DNA from: Poriferisodalis sp965208485
GTDB lineage: Bacteria; Actinomycetota; Acidimicrobiia; Acidimicrobiales; Poriferisodalaceae
DNA length: 64,000 bases
Reading direction: 5' to 3'
NCBI RefSeq assembly: GCF_965208485.1
Contig: NZ_OZ242344.1
Span: 682,001-746,000 of the forward strand
Below are positions 7,463 to 16,410 of this stretch, one piece after another. The notes below the pieces were generated by a model that saw only the letters and a list, made by a program, of their open reading frames with translations, was not told the DNA's origin and made no database searches. The translations under genes and the position numbers were made by a program. The number at the start of each line of letters is the position of its first letter. The stretch's first letter is position 1.

Positions 7463-8050
7463 TTGACTCGGCTGTTCTCGTACGTCGTCACTAGGGACTA
7501 CGGCTTTGCGCCGAACCCCTTCGGTGGTTTCTGCACCGTTGCCTGCTGCAAACCAATCGTGAGAAGCGTCGCGCAGGTCGGCGACTACATCGTCGGCACG
7601 GCAACAACCGCCAAGTTCCCACCTGGCCAGGTCGTCTATGTGATGAGGGTCAGCGAGGTACTCAGCTTCGACCAGTTCTGGAACGATCCTCGCTTCGAGC
7701 CGAAGCGCCCGATCCTGAACGCAACAAGGAAGCGCCAGTACGGCGACAACATCTACTGCACCAACTCGCAAGGGGAGTTTGTCCAGATGGACTCTCACCA
7801 CAGCCTTGCCGGTGGTGCAACCAACACCTTCAATCTCAACAAAGACACCGGCGTCGACCGAGTGCTCGTCTCTGACCGCTATACGTACTGGGGTGGCTCA
7901 GGACCCGACTTGCCCGCAGAACTCCACTACACCCTCGCCAGACGCGGACACCGCTCAAAGTTCACGGACGACCAAGTCGCGGCGTTCGTCAGCTGGGCGG
8001 AGCCGCTCCTCGGACAAGGCTTCTGCGGGCGGCCATTCAGCTGGGCCTAG
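7463..8050 (+). CDS. Nmad2 (nucleotide-modification-associated domain 2) protein
   Basis: A 195-residue protein matching the Nmad2 family: FSYVVTRDYGFAPNPFGGFC, TVACCKPIVRSVAQVGDYIV, VVYVMRVSEVLSFDQFWNDP, GDNIY, and VDRVLVSDRYTYWGGSGP. Nmad domains were defined computationally in operons of DNA-modification and conflict systems; their biochemistry is largely unknown. The cysteine pair in VACC and the GD turn may mark the ligand site. It starts TTG three bases after the TIR gene and its 3' end faces the dUTPase-fold gene across 31 bp. Confidence 0.8.
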   Translation: MTRLFSYVVTRDYGFAPNPFGGFCTVACCKPIVRSVAQVGDYIVGTATTAKFPPGQVVYVMRVSEVLSFDQFWNDPRFEPKRPILNATRKRQYGDNIYCTNSQGEFVQMDSHHSLAGGATNTFNLNKDTGVDRVLVSDRYTYWGGSGPDLPAELHYTLARRGHRSKFTDDQVAAFVSWAEPLLGQGFCGRPFSWA

Positions 8051-8081
8051 CTCGGCCGCGTCAACAAACCCCTAGGCCGAC

Positions 8082-8834
8082 CTAATCCGTCGGAGCTGCG
8101 AGTTCCTGCGCGACCGGCGTCACCGAGTCTGGCGCTATCGAACCCGACTGCTCGGTGGGAGCCGGCACATCGCCATCGCTGTCACCACCATTCGAAAGGG
8201 CGGAGTTCACAGCGAAACCAATCAGAGCTGCGATGACGGCGGCCGCGATCGTGCCTACGACCCAAGCCGAGGTTCGAGCAATGCGTTCGAGGCTCTCGAC
8301 CCGGGTTGCCAGCGCTTGCGGCGACGCAACATCGCCCTGAAGATTCTCGACGTCCGCGCTCGTGATCGAGGTTCGGCCCGGCTTGTCGTAGACGTCCCCA
8401 GTCGCGGCGTCCAAGGAGCTCAGCCAAAGCAGGAACAAGCGATCGCCCCGTGCCACGACCACTGGCGTCGGCCCCGCATTGAAGACGGAGAACAGAATCC
8501 GGCCGTGGTACCCCGGGTCCACATGGAAGCCCGAGACGTTCACCAGCCCTCGCTGCTTCCACTTGAACCTGGCCGAGATGAGACCAAGCGCATCGGCCGG
8601 GATCCGTACCGTTTCCTCGGTCAGCAGGTTCGCGAAATGGCCCGGCGGGATCCGCACCTGTTCGCCTTCAGCCAGCGTCCGTTTCGTCTTCGACTCGCTG
8701 TCGGTCACGTACACCTCGTGACCCAAGCGGAGTTCGTATGCACAGTTGACGACTAGCTCTGGCTTATAGGGCTCGACGATCTGCTCGTCAGGGAGCCGGG
8801 CGCGCAGCGTTTCGGTCCTCCAGAAGCCGCTCAA
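8082..8834 (-). CDS. dCTP deaminase/dUTPase-fold protein with C-terminal membrane anchor
   Basis: A 250-residue protein. Residues ~1-160 have the dUTPase/Dcd beta fold: ELRLGHEVYVT, GEQVRIPPGHFANLLTEETV, LISARFKWKQRGLVNVSGFH, VDPGYHGRILFSVFNAG. After a linker there is a TM helix (TSAWVVGTIAAAVIAALIGF) and an acidic low-complexity tail. The TTG start at 8834 overlaps the upstream stop as TTGA. Free Dcd/dUTPases deplete or clean nucleotide pools, and Dcd-type proteins are known anti-phage factors. This membrane-anchored form next to a TIR system suggests a defence role; catalytic residues were not verified. Confidence 0.75.
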   Translation of the reverse strand: MSGFWRTETLRARLPDEQIVEPYKPELVVNCAYELRLGHEVYVTDSESKTKRTLAEGEQVRIPPGHFANLLTEETVRIPADALGLISARFKWKQRGLVNVSGFHVDPGYHGRILFSVFNAGPTPVVVARGDRLFLLWLSSLDAATGDVYDKPGRTSITSADVENLQGDVASPQALATRVESLERIARTSAWVVGTIAAAVIAALIGFAVNSALSNGGDSDGDVPAPTEQSGSIAPDSVTPVAQELAAPTD

Positions 8835-9472
8835 GCTCTTGCCTCGGGGCTCCCCGAGGCACTCGCGCCCTCCGATTGGGCACTGGCCTCGAGTGCGGTC
8901 GGCGGGAGCCTCTCGTTGCAGACCGTCGCGAGCTTCACGCCGAACACCGCAACGTCCGCCAATCGCTCGGGACAGAAGTCTTCCCACGTACCCGCATCGA
9001 TCGCATCGACTAGCAGGCCCGCCAACTTCGTGACATGGAAGGTGTAGTGGCGCAGTTGCTCAACTTTGGGGAGCCCGAAGACGTCTGGATGAAACTGTCG
9101 GTCATGTGCGAGCTGCCCGACTTGGAAATCGGCCCAAGTGCACGCGGCATCGAGGGCGTCTGCCCCCGCAAGCTCGGAAGTGCCGGACGCCGAGCCGTGC
9201 TGAAGCAGGCTGGCCGACTCCACGTCTCGAATCCGTGTTGCATATGCATCGCTGAGCGAGACGCCTGCGGCGGCAGCGAGCTGCGCCGCCGTTTCTCGGA
9301 GCTGCTCCGCGGCATGGACAACCTGCTGAGTTGTCGCCGGCTCGTTGTGCTCAACGTGCTCGCAATATGAGGCGCACGCGGCCGCTGATCGAACGACCGC
9401 ACGGACAGCGCGCTCAAGCACATCGGGTGTGAGCCCTTCCCGGGCGCTCGTCTCCGTGCCGTCCATCGTCAT
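8831..9472 (-). CDS. All-helical partner of the dUTPase-fold gene
   Basis: A 213-residue protein, almost entirely alpha-helical. A conserved-looking core is ALDAACTWADFQVGQLAHDR, QFHPDVFGLPKVEQLRHYTF and HVTKLAGLLVDAID, followed by ERLADVAVFGVKLATVCNER. The pattern of acidic residues in helices recalls all-alpha NTP pyrophosphohydrolases (MazG/MazG-like), but I cannot assign the family with certainty. Alanine-rich linkers flank the core. It overlaps the dUTPase-fold gene by four bases and is upstream of it, so both come from one transcript. The ATG at 9466 has the better ribosome site (ggag). Confidence 0.65.
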   Translation of the reverse strand: MTMDGTETSAREGLTPDVLERAVRAVVRSAAACASYCEHVEHNEPATTQQVVHAAEQLRETAAQLAAAAGVSLSDAYATRIRDVESASLLQHGSASGTSELAGADALDAACTWADFQVGQLAHDRQFHPDVFGLPKVEQLRHYTFHVTKLAGLLVDAIDAGTWEDFCPERLADVAVFGVKLATVCNERLPPTALEASAQSEGASASGSPEARA

Positions 9473-9827
9473 CTCCGTGCATTCAAACTACAGGCTTGTG
9501 ACCCGTGAGCCAAGGGGCCGCCGACAGGCCAACACCGTCGACTGGCACCTCGCCCATACTGACGCTCGAGTGAGCTGAGCATCACGCTGCACCGCTCGCT
9601 TCAAGGAGTCCACTCGGGCATCGGTGCCCGCCGTACCAGCCGGTTCCCGCGTCCACTCGTGCCAGCAGCAGCACGAGCCAGCAAAGCCCAAGTGGCGCAC
9701 GCCGCGCCGTCCCCACAACCGCAGGCCACTCGGCGATTCTCCACGGGTTGTGTTCGCCGTTCCGCTGTGACAGACGCCCCAGCAATTGACCTCGACGACG
9801 GCTGAGCCTGCGCATAGACCAAAGCGA

Positions 9828-9944
9828 ATGATCTACGCCCACATGCGGACGCTGCGCATCGCGGACGGCCCCGACGAGGTCCACAAGATGACCATCGCCC
9901 GCCGCGAACTCCGCCGCCACGACCCCGACTTTCGGATGAGCTAG
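9828..9944 (+). pseudogene. Acyl-CoA dehydrogenase C-terminal remnant
   Basis: Thirty-eight codons read MIYAHMRTLRIADGPDEVHK and continue MTIARRELRR before a stop. This is the characteristic end of acyl-CoA dehydrogenases (the ADGPDEVH motif followed by IAR.EL). Nothing upstream continues the protein, so it is a leftover tail. The surrounding stretch 9473-9827 shows no gene. Confidence 0.75.
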
Positions 9945-9954
9945 CTCATCCGAA
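9931..9954. terminator. Perfect 24-bp palindrome plus neighbouring hairpin
   Basis: The bases ttcggatgagctagctcatccgaa form a perfect palindrome covering the stop of the acyl-CoA dehydrogenase remnant. About 15 bases later cggatggc gtaa gccatccg makes a second stem. Each hairpin is followed by g(a/g)aacatcagacac, so the unit is a degenerate tandem repeat. No U-run follows. It may be a bidirectional stop or a small palindromic repeat. Confidence 0.5.
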
Positions 9955-10011
9955 ACATCAGACACTGCGGATGGCGTAAGCCATCCGGAACATCAGACAC
10001 AGCCGTATGGG

Positions 10012-10914
10012 CTAGCTCTTGAGCCGCCGTGCCAGCGTGTCCAGCGTGCGCCGCACTTCGGCTAGCGCCGTCGATGGATCGTCGCCGGGATCGACCGGGG
10101 CGTGGAGACGCAGCCGGCTGCCCCCGGGGACCTGCTCGAGGTCGAATCGCCAGCGGTCGGAGGGCACGTCGAGCGATTCGATGACGGGCCCGACCGCGTC
10201 GGGCCTGGCCTTCAGATCGATCTCATCGACGACGCCCGGCCCGCCGCGCGTCTTGGTGCGGCCGTAGCGATCGAAGTAGGCGATATCGGCGGCCGGGTAG
10301 CGCCGTGACGTCGGCGTGAAGTCGGTGCCGATCGTGTAGGCCACCGGGAAGAGGCAGACCTGGGTCACATGGCCCGGCAGTTCCAGCAGTTCGGCGACGG
10401 CCGGCGCCTCGTTCAGAAACATCGTGGTCCAGACGGTTCCCAGGCCTCGGCTTCGGAGCGCGACCATGAAGCTCCACGCCGATTGGATCACCGAATCGAA
10501 CAGACCCGGCCGTCCGCTGCCGTCGTGGCGCCCGAGAATCGTGGGAATAACCAGCGCCGGAGTCCTCGCGATGTTCTCGCCGAGATGGCGGGCGCCTGCC
10601 ATCAACCGTTCGTTCTGGTGGCCGCTGCCCTCCAGCCGCTTCGCCGTCTCGATGACCCAGTCGACTCCGGCCGACAGGTACAGCTCGGCCATCCGGTCCT
10701 TGGTCTGCTGATCCCTGATGATCATCCAGCGACGGCTGCCGTTGTTGCCTCCGGTGGGCGCCTGCTCGGCCACATCGATGCAGTCGAGAATGATTTGGTC
10801 ATCGACCTCCCGGTCGAAGTCGAGGCGCTGGCGCACGCCGCGGGTCGTCATCAGCGCGTGATCGACGACCGCCTGATAGTCGGGCGTGCCCGGTGCGAAC
10901 GCCGACTCAGCCAT
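10012..10914 (-). CDS. Nitroreductase family flavoprotein, intact copy
   Basis: A 300-residue FMN/NAD(P)H oxidoreductase beginning MAESAFAPGTPDYQAVVDHA. Family features are the N-terminal RGVRQRLDFDREV with helix DCIDVAEQAPTGGNNGSR (the FMN phosphate contact), the dimer helix SVIQSAWSFMVALRSRGLG and GTVWTTMFLNEAPAV. The last ~90 residues (RTKTRGGPGVVDEIDLKARP onward) are an extra C-terminal domain not found in small nitroreductases. The gene at 2281-3207 is a ~90% identical copy that lost its first 23 codons. The natural substrate cannot be read from the sequence. Confidence 0.85.
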   Translation of the reverse strand: MAESAFAPGTPDYQAVVDHALMTTRGVRQRLDFDREVDDQIILDCIDVAEQAPTGGNNGSRRWMIIRDQQTKDRMAELYLSAGVDWVIETAKRLEGSGHQNERLMAGARHLGENIARTPALVIPTILGRHDGSGRPGLFDSVIQSAWSFMVALRSRGLGTVWTTMFLNEAPAVAELLELPGHVTQVCLFPVAYTIGTDFTPTSRRYPAADIAYFDRYGRTKTRGGPGVVDEIDLKARPDAVGPVIESLDVPSDRWRFDLEQVPGGSRLRLHAPVDPGDDPSTALAEVRRTLDTLARRLKS

Positions 10915-10970
10915 CAGCAGCGAGGGTAACCGCGCGGCTCTCTGGCCCTGAAGGCGATGTCGCAGTTCTC

Positions 10971-11031
10971 GTTGCAAACCGACATTGCGAAGTGTTGTCA
11001 ATCGACATCGCAACATGTTGCAAACCGACAT
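10971..11031. repeat. Direct repeat gttgcaaaccgacat upstream of ATPase pseudogene
   Basis: The 15-mer gttgcaaaccgacat occurs at 10971-10985 and 11017-11031. The related tcgacatcgcaac lies between them, and gatgtcgc just before. The cluster lies between the divergent nitroreductase gene and the DUF4143-like pseudogene and looks like a set of protein-binding sites, perhaps the former control region of either gene. Confidence 0.4.
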
Positions 11032-11142
11032 CTAGCAGGCTGCTTGAAATATGCAGGTCTGGCTGGAAGCGCAAGCCCCTGACCTGCGGGTTTGCAACTG
11101 GACACCGCCTGAGAATCGATTTTTTCAGCATCCTGCTAGACC

Positions 11143-12434
11143 TTGGCAACTACGCTTGAAAATGGGGACGGCTACTTGGAACGCCTCGCTGACCCGCTGA
11201 TAGCGGAACTGCTCGCTGCGTTGCCGGCGGTCTCGCTGGTCGGCCCGCGAGCAGCCGGCAAGACAACCACCGCCGCCCGGCACGCCAGCAGCATCATTCA
11301 CTTGGACCGTCCCGCCGAGGCTGACGTGGTTGCTGCCGATCCCGATGCATCGCTCGACGGGCTCGCAGAGCCGATCCTGCTGGACGAATGGCAGAAGGTG
11401 CCCGAGGGCTCGGCGCCGTAAAGCGCGCATGCGACCGTGATCGCCGGCCGGGACGCTTCATCCTGACCGGATCGGTGCGAGCTGAGACCGAGCACCGGAC
11501 ATGGCCGGGCACCGGCAGAGTCACCCGCGTGGAGATGTTCCCCTTGACCGTCGGCGAACTGTCGGGTTCGACAGCCCCGACGCTGGTGGACCGCATCGCC
11601 GAGGGCGATCCCGCCCTGACAGGGGGGACCCGCTGGGCTGGCGACGATGCCAGCGGCCCCGCGGGTGCGGGCGCCGCCGAGAATCTCCGGGACTATGTGC
11701 GACTGGCTCTGCAGGGAGGGTTCCCGCAAGCGGCGCTCGGCATGCCCAAGCGCGCTCGGCGACGGTGGCTCGACACCTACGCCGCGGAAGTCGTCGGCCG
11801 CGACGCAGTTCTCGCGGGCAACGCTGTCGACCGGAGCCGGCTGAGGCGCTACTTCGCTGCCTACGCCCATCAGTGCGCTCGAATCACCGATGACACCCTT
11901 CTCTACACCGCTGCGGGCGTCGACCGCCGCAGCGCACATGCATATCTGGATCTGCTCAAACGCATCTACGTGGTCAGCGAACTGCCCGCGTGGTCGTCGA
12001 ACCGCACGAAGCGGCTCGTCAAGCGACCGAAGCGATTCCTCGTGGATTCCTCGCTGTTTGCCACGGCTACCGGTATCACCGAAGCGGAGGTGATGCGCGA
12101 TGCCGACCTGTTGGGCCGTCTCGTCGAGACGCTCGTCGTGGCGCAGCTTTGAGCACAGGCCACCGTCAGCGAGCGCCGCTACGCGCTGCATCACTTGCGT
12201 CAGCACAACGGTCGGCACGAAGTCGATGTCGTCATCGAACTCGACTCCGGGCACATCATCGGCATCGAAGTCAAGGCTGCGGCGGCGGTTTCCCGCGATG
12301 ACGCCCGGCACCTCGCGTGGCTGCGAGACGAGGAAGGCGATCGGTTCCTCGCAGGCGTCGTGCTGCACTCCGGCACGGGCATCGTGTCGCTCGCGGACCG
12401 CCTGTGGGCGGCGCTCATCGGCAGCCTGTGGCCT
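11143..12434 (+). pseudogene. DUF4143-family AAA ATPase, disrupted by frameshift and nonsense codon
   Basis: Three open pieces together give one DUF4143 ATPase. The first (11143-11421) has Walker A VGPRAAGKTTTAA and Walker B PILLDEWQKVPE. The second resumes in another frame at GLGAVKRA after what appears to be a one-base loss near 11405 and contains RFILTGSVRAE and the DUF4143 region RRWLDTYAAEVVGRD. An in-frame TGA at 12150-12152 interrupts it after LVVAQL. The third piece, in the same frame, has the nuclease-like C-terminus HEVDVVIELDSGHIIGIEVK. Function is therefore lost unless there is readthrough. An intact relative is at 27348-28520. Confidence 0.8.
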
Positions 12435-12654
12435 AGATGCTCGCCGCTCGTTATCCCAACCCCGCAGCGGATTGGAGTTGGGCCGGGAAGCAGCGTTGAC
12501 GAGCAGCAGGGAGTGTTGTCACCGGTCATTGCGTGGAGTTGCCTCGCAGGCTCCCCGACATGGCCACTGGGGGGCTGCCGAACGACGGCTACCGCACACC
12601 CGGCATCTAGCAGCCACCCGAGGCCGGCACCCATTTCCTGCTCAGCGATGCGTC

Positions 12655-14265
12655 TCAGCCAAGCGCTGGTGCGGGGCTCTCCTCGCGGACACCGGTCATC
12701 AACAAGCCGACGCGGTCCGTGGTGGCCTCAGATCGGGGCAGATTGCACATGGCACGCCCTTCGAACAGCACCACGACCCGATCCGACATCTGCAGTGCTT
12801 CGTCGAGATCCTCGGTGATGAGCAGGATTGCCGCTCCCGCTGCACGCTTGGAAAGCAGCCGCTCATGCACATACTCGGCCGCCCCGATGTCGATGCCGCG
12901 CGTGGGCTGTGCCACGATCAGCACCTCGGCAGCGGCCGAGAATTCCCGCGCGATCACCACCTTCTGGATGTTGCCGCCCGAGAGGTGCGAAGTCTGCGTG
13001 GTGATCGAGGGCGTCTTCACGGTGAAGCGCCGTACGAGCTCCTGGCAGCGCTCGGCGATGACACCGAATTGCAGGAGTCCCGCCCGCACATAGGGACGGT
13101 GCTCGTACTCGACGAGCATGAGGTTTTCTGAGACATTCAGCTCGCCCACCGCGCCGTGGCGCATGCGCTCTTCGGGCACGAAGGCCACGCCGCGCCGACG
13201 CACCGACTTTGGCGTCGGCGTCGCGATGGGCTGACCGGCGACCTCCACCCTGCCGGCTTCTATGGGCCGCAGTCCAAAGATCGCCTCGGCCAATTCCCGC
13301 TGCCCGTTGCCCGACACGCCGGCGATGCCGACGATCTCGCCGCCGGTGACCCGCACCGAGAAGTCGTCGAGGGCGATGTTGCCCCGATCGCCGCGCACGC
13401 TCAGCCCGTCGACGACCAAGCGATCCTCGCCGGTGTCCTGGTCGGGCACGTCACGCACCAGTCGCACCTCGCGTCCCACCATCATCGACGCCAAGCCTTC
13501 CCGTGAGGTCTCTGCCGGCGTTGTTCGACCGACGACTCGACCGTCGCGCAGCACCGTGATCTGGTCCGAGATGTCCATGACCTCGGCCAGCTTGTGCGAG
13601 ATGAAGATGAGTCCGCGTCCCTCGTCGGTCAACGAGCGCAGGGTCGCGAACAGATCCTCGACCTCGGGCGGCGTGAGCACCGCGGTCGGCTCGTCCAGCA
13701 CCAGCAGCAGTGCCTCTCGGTAGAGCGCCTTGAGGATCTCCGCCCGTTGACGCTCCCCCACAGCCAGCTGCCAGATATAGGCGTCGGGATCGATGACGAG
13801 GCCATGGCGCTCGGAGACCTCCATGAGCCGTTCGCGTACCGGTGCCATGTCGGCCAGCCCACGCCTGCCGTGCAGGCCCAACGCGACGTTCTCGGCCACG
13901 GTCAGCGTCGGGACCAGCATGAAATGCTGGTGGATCATGCCGATCCCATGGCTGATCGCCTCGGCCGGCGAGCCGATCTCCACCTGGGAGCCGTTGATCT
14001 TGACCTCGCCCTCGTCCGGCCGGTAGAGGCCGTAGAGGATCTTCACCAGCGTGCTCTTGCCGGCGCCGTTCTCGCCCAGCAGCGTATGGACCTGTCCCCC
14101 CAGCACGGTGAGGTCGACGTCCTCATTGGCGATCACACCGGGGAAGCGCTTGGTGATGCCGGTCATCTCCAGCATCGGCGACGCCGGGGCGCGGCCCTGC
14201 AGCGCATCCGCAGATGCACCCAGCGCCGCGGCTCCGGCTGCCGTGATGTCTGTTGGTTCGGCCAT
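12655..14265 (-). CDS. ABC transporter ATP-binding protein (nucleoside/BMP type)
   Basis: A 536-residue protein with two ABC cassettes, as in nucleoside and sugar importers (NupA/RbsA type). The first cassette has LLGENGAGKST, signature LAVGERQRAEI and Walker B LLLVLDEPTAVL. The second has GVSGNGQRELAEAIFGL, signature LSGGNIQKVVIA and an altered Walker B VLIVAQPTRGIDIG, in which the catalytic acid is replaced as is normal for this class. ATG 14265 was chosen; upstream frame is low-complexity. It is the last gene in the minus-strand run of the lipoprotein at 14348 and permeases at 15478-17555, all together forming one importer. Confidence 0.9.
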   Translation of the reverse strand: MAEPTDITAAGAAALGASADALQGRAPASPMLEMTGITKRFPGVIANEDVDLTVLGGQVHTLLGENGAGKSTLVKILYGLYRPDEGEVKINGSQVEIGSPAEAISHGIGMIHQHFMLVPTLTVAENVALGLHGRRGLADMAPVRERLMEVSERHGLVIDPDAYIWQLAVGERQRAEILKALYREALLLVLDEPTAVLTPPEVEDLFATLRSLTDEGRGLIFISHKLAEVMDISDQITVLRDGRVVGRTTPAETSREGLASMMVGREVRLVRDVPDQDTGEDRLVVDGLSVRGDRGNIALDDFSVRVTGGEIVGIAGVSGNGQRELAEAIFGLRPIEAGRVEVAGQPIATPTPKSVRRRGVAFVPEERMRHGAVGELNVSENLMLVEYEHRPYVRAGLLQFGVIAERCQELVRRFTVKTPSITTQTSHLSGGNIQKVVIAREFSAAAEVLIVAQPTRGIDIGAAEYVHERLLSKRAAGAAILLITEDLDEALQMSDRVVVLFEGRAMCNLPRSEATTDRVGLLMTGVREESPAPALG

Positions 14266-14347
14266 ACGCGGAGTGCAGCCGATCAGGCCGGCGGGGTCCG
14301 CTCGGCTGGTGCGGCTTGTCCGTGCTGGCCGTTCAACGTGATCTTGC

Positions 14348-15346
14348 CTACTGGCCGGTCGAGATCGAGCCGTCCGCGATGCCCGCGATGGTTGCCTCCG
14401 CAGCCTCTTGGATCGCTGGATCAAGGCCGTAGCCGTCGTTGAACTCGATCACGATGCCGCCATTGGCAAGTGTGGCAGTCATCACCTCGCCGCCGAGCGT
14501 GCCTGCTTCGATCTTGTCGATCATCTCGTTGAGCAGCACTTCCCAGTGGTACACCTGCGAAGCCACCACGATGCTCTCGCCGAGGGCGGTCTGATTGGCC
14601 TGGGTGCCGAACCACGCCACGCCGTGCTCGTTGGCGACTCCGGTGGCACCGACGACCATCTGCGCCGAGCCGGTCAGCACGTCGGCGTCGTTGGAAATGT
14701 GAGCCTCAGCAGCTTCAGCCGCCAGCGCCACGTCGCTGAACGAATCCGTGTACACGATGTTGGTCGTTACCGAGGAATCAGTCGCCGCCACCCCGGCTGC
14801 GAATCCGTCGACGTAGAGCTTCGCGTCGCCGACCTCGACCGGGCCGATAACGCCGACCACACCGGTCTGGCTGATCTGCGCTGCCACGGTGCCTGACACG
14901 TACCCGCCCTCGTCGGAGCGCACCGTGTAGGCGAACACGTTGTCCAAGCCCTTGTAGTCCGCAGCGGTGCCCCAGGCGAATGACGTGTCCGGGAAGTCCG
15001 GTGCGATCTCCTCGAGCGGGCCGCCGTACTGGCTGCCGTGGGCGATGACCAAGTCGAAGCCGTCCTCTGCATATCCGCGGATCGCGGCAGCGGCTTCCTC
15101 GACGATGAACGTGCCGTCGGTCACCGCGACTTCGATCTCGCGCGTCGCGCCGACCACATTCACCGCGTCGTCCATGCTCTGCGTGAAGGCCAAGTCGTTG
15201 CTGGCACTCGGCGCGACGATGGCGATCCTGAGCGGACCTGCCTCTTCCTCATCGTCACCGGTGCAGCCAGCGGCGAGCAGTAGTACAACTGCCGCCACTG
15301 CTACGAATCTCGTCGCAAGCGATCTCCGTGTGCTGTCTCTGAACAT
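14348..15346 (-). CDS. BMP-family substrate-binding lipoprotein
   Basis: A 332-residue extracytoplasmic binding protein of the BMP/Med (PnrA-like) family, which bind nucleosides. The signal peptide ends in the lipobox LLLAAGC, so the mature protein is lipid-anchored and acidic (TGDDEEE). Typical blocks are IVAPSASNDLAFTQSMDDAV, GFDLVIAHGSQYGG, DTSFAWG and VVGVIGPVEVGDAKLYVDGF. ATG 15346 has a gggaggg site just upstream. It delivers substrate to the permeases encoded upstream and the ATPase downstream. Confidence 0.9.
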   Translation of the reverse strand: MFRDSTRRSLATRFVAVAAVVLLLAAGCTGDDEEEAGPLRIAIVAPSASNDLAFTQSMDDAVNVVGATREIEVAVTDGTFIVEEAAAAIRGYAEDGFDLVIAHGSQYGGPLEEIAPDFPDTSFAWGTAADYKGLDNVFAYTVRSDEGGYVSGTVAAQISQTGVVGVIGPVEVGDAKLYVDGFAAGVAATDSSVTTNIVYTDSFSDVALAAEAAEAHISNDADVLTGSAQMVVGATGVANEHGVAWFGTQANQTALGESIVVASQVYHWEVLLNEMIDKIEAGTLGGEVMTATLANGGIVIEFNDGYGLDPAIQEAAEATIAGIADGSISTGQ

Positions 15347-15477
15347 GTGACCCTCCCGGATCGGCCCAGCCATGGGTTCTCGCTGCAGGTGCGCACTGAG
15401 AAGCGGCGCGGCAGATCGGAGCCACGGGCCTGCAGGCGATGCTAGGTCACGCCCACGGCTCGGTGTGCCCTGCTGCG

Positions 15478-16410
15478 TCAGTTGTCCCGGTCGAAGGGCA
15501 CCGTCAGCGCAGACGGAGCCCCGATACGGCGGCTGACGAGCACGAGCACCACGATGGTCAGGATCGCCGGCGCCATTGCAGCAATGGTCGAGTTGGCGCC
15601 GACGATGATGCCGAGGGTCTTGAGCTGCAGCACGGTGGATGACACGACGCCGAACAGCAACGCGCCCGCCATTACCCCGCTCGAGCGCCACGCGCCGAAG
15701 TACACGAGCGCAACGGCGATGAAGCCTTGCCCTGAGGTGAGGTTCTGCTGGAAGATGCCGACATCGAGGGCCAGCGTGCCGCCCGCAAGGCCAGCCATCA
15801 TGTTGCCGATGATGATCGCCTGCGTCCGCACCACGTTGACTCTCACACCGAGTGTGTCAGCTGCTTCGGGCGTCTCGCCCACGGCTCGCACGTTGAGACC
15901 GAAGGTGGTGCGGTTCATGGCGAACCACACCACCGGCACCAATGCGAATGCGACGTAGGTGAGCACGCTGTGCTGGAAGAACAGTTCTCCCACCACGGGC
16001 AGATCCGAGAGGCCGCCCAGGTCGAGACCGCGAAGGCCGTCGATCGGCACCGGCGTGCCGACCTGGTGACGGAAAAGCAGGTCGGTGAAGCCCAGGCCGA
16101 ACAGGAAGATCCCGATGCCGCTGATGCCTTGGGTGGCATGCATCACGACGGTGATGAAGGCGTACACGACGCCCATGAGCGCACCTGCGCCGATGGCTGC
16201 CAACACACCGGCGAAGACGCTGCCCGTCCGCAGTGCCGTGATGTACGCCGCGTACGCACCGATCAGCATGACGCCCTCGACGCCTAGGTTCAGCACGCCG
16301 GCTCGCTGACCGATCGTCTCGCCCAAGGCAGACAGCAGGAACGGTGTGGCCAGCCGGATGCCGGACGCCAGTGTGGCAACCAGCACGCTCACGGTGAAGA
16401 AATCGCTCAC
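15478..16410 (-). CDS. ABC nucleoside transporter permease (second subunit)
   Basis: A 310-residue integral membrane protein with about eight to ten TM helices. It has the family motif GETIGQRAGVLNLGVEGVML followed by IGAYAAY, and GTLALDVGIFQQNLTSGQGF followed by IAVALVYFGAW, all characteristic of BMP-linked permeases (NupQ type). GTG 16410 overlaps the stop of the first permease as GTGA. It pairs with the 382-residue permease to form the transmembrane channel. Confidence 0.88.
   Translation of the reverse strand: MSDFFTVSVLVATLASGIRLATPFLLSALGETIGQRAGVLNLGVEGVMLIGAYAAYITALRTGSVFAGVLAAIGAGALMGVVYAFITVVMHATQGISGIGIFLFGLGFTDLLFRHQVGTPVPIDGLRGLDLGGLSDLPVVGELFFQHSVLTYVAFALVPVVWFAMNRTTFGLNVRAVGETPEAADTLGVRVNVVRTQAIIIGNMMAGLAGGTLALDVGIFQQNLTSGQGFIAVALVYFGAWRSSGVMAGALLFGVVSSTVLQLKTLGIIVGANSTIAAMAPAILTIVVLVLVSRRIGAPSALTVPFDRDN

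Noticed and set aside
10971..11031. Short direct repeats as a CRISPR array
   Set aside because: Only two exact copies of 15 bp, one spacer-like interval and no cas genes.
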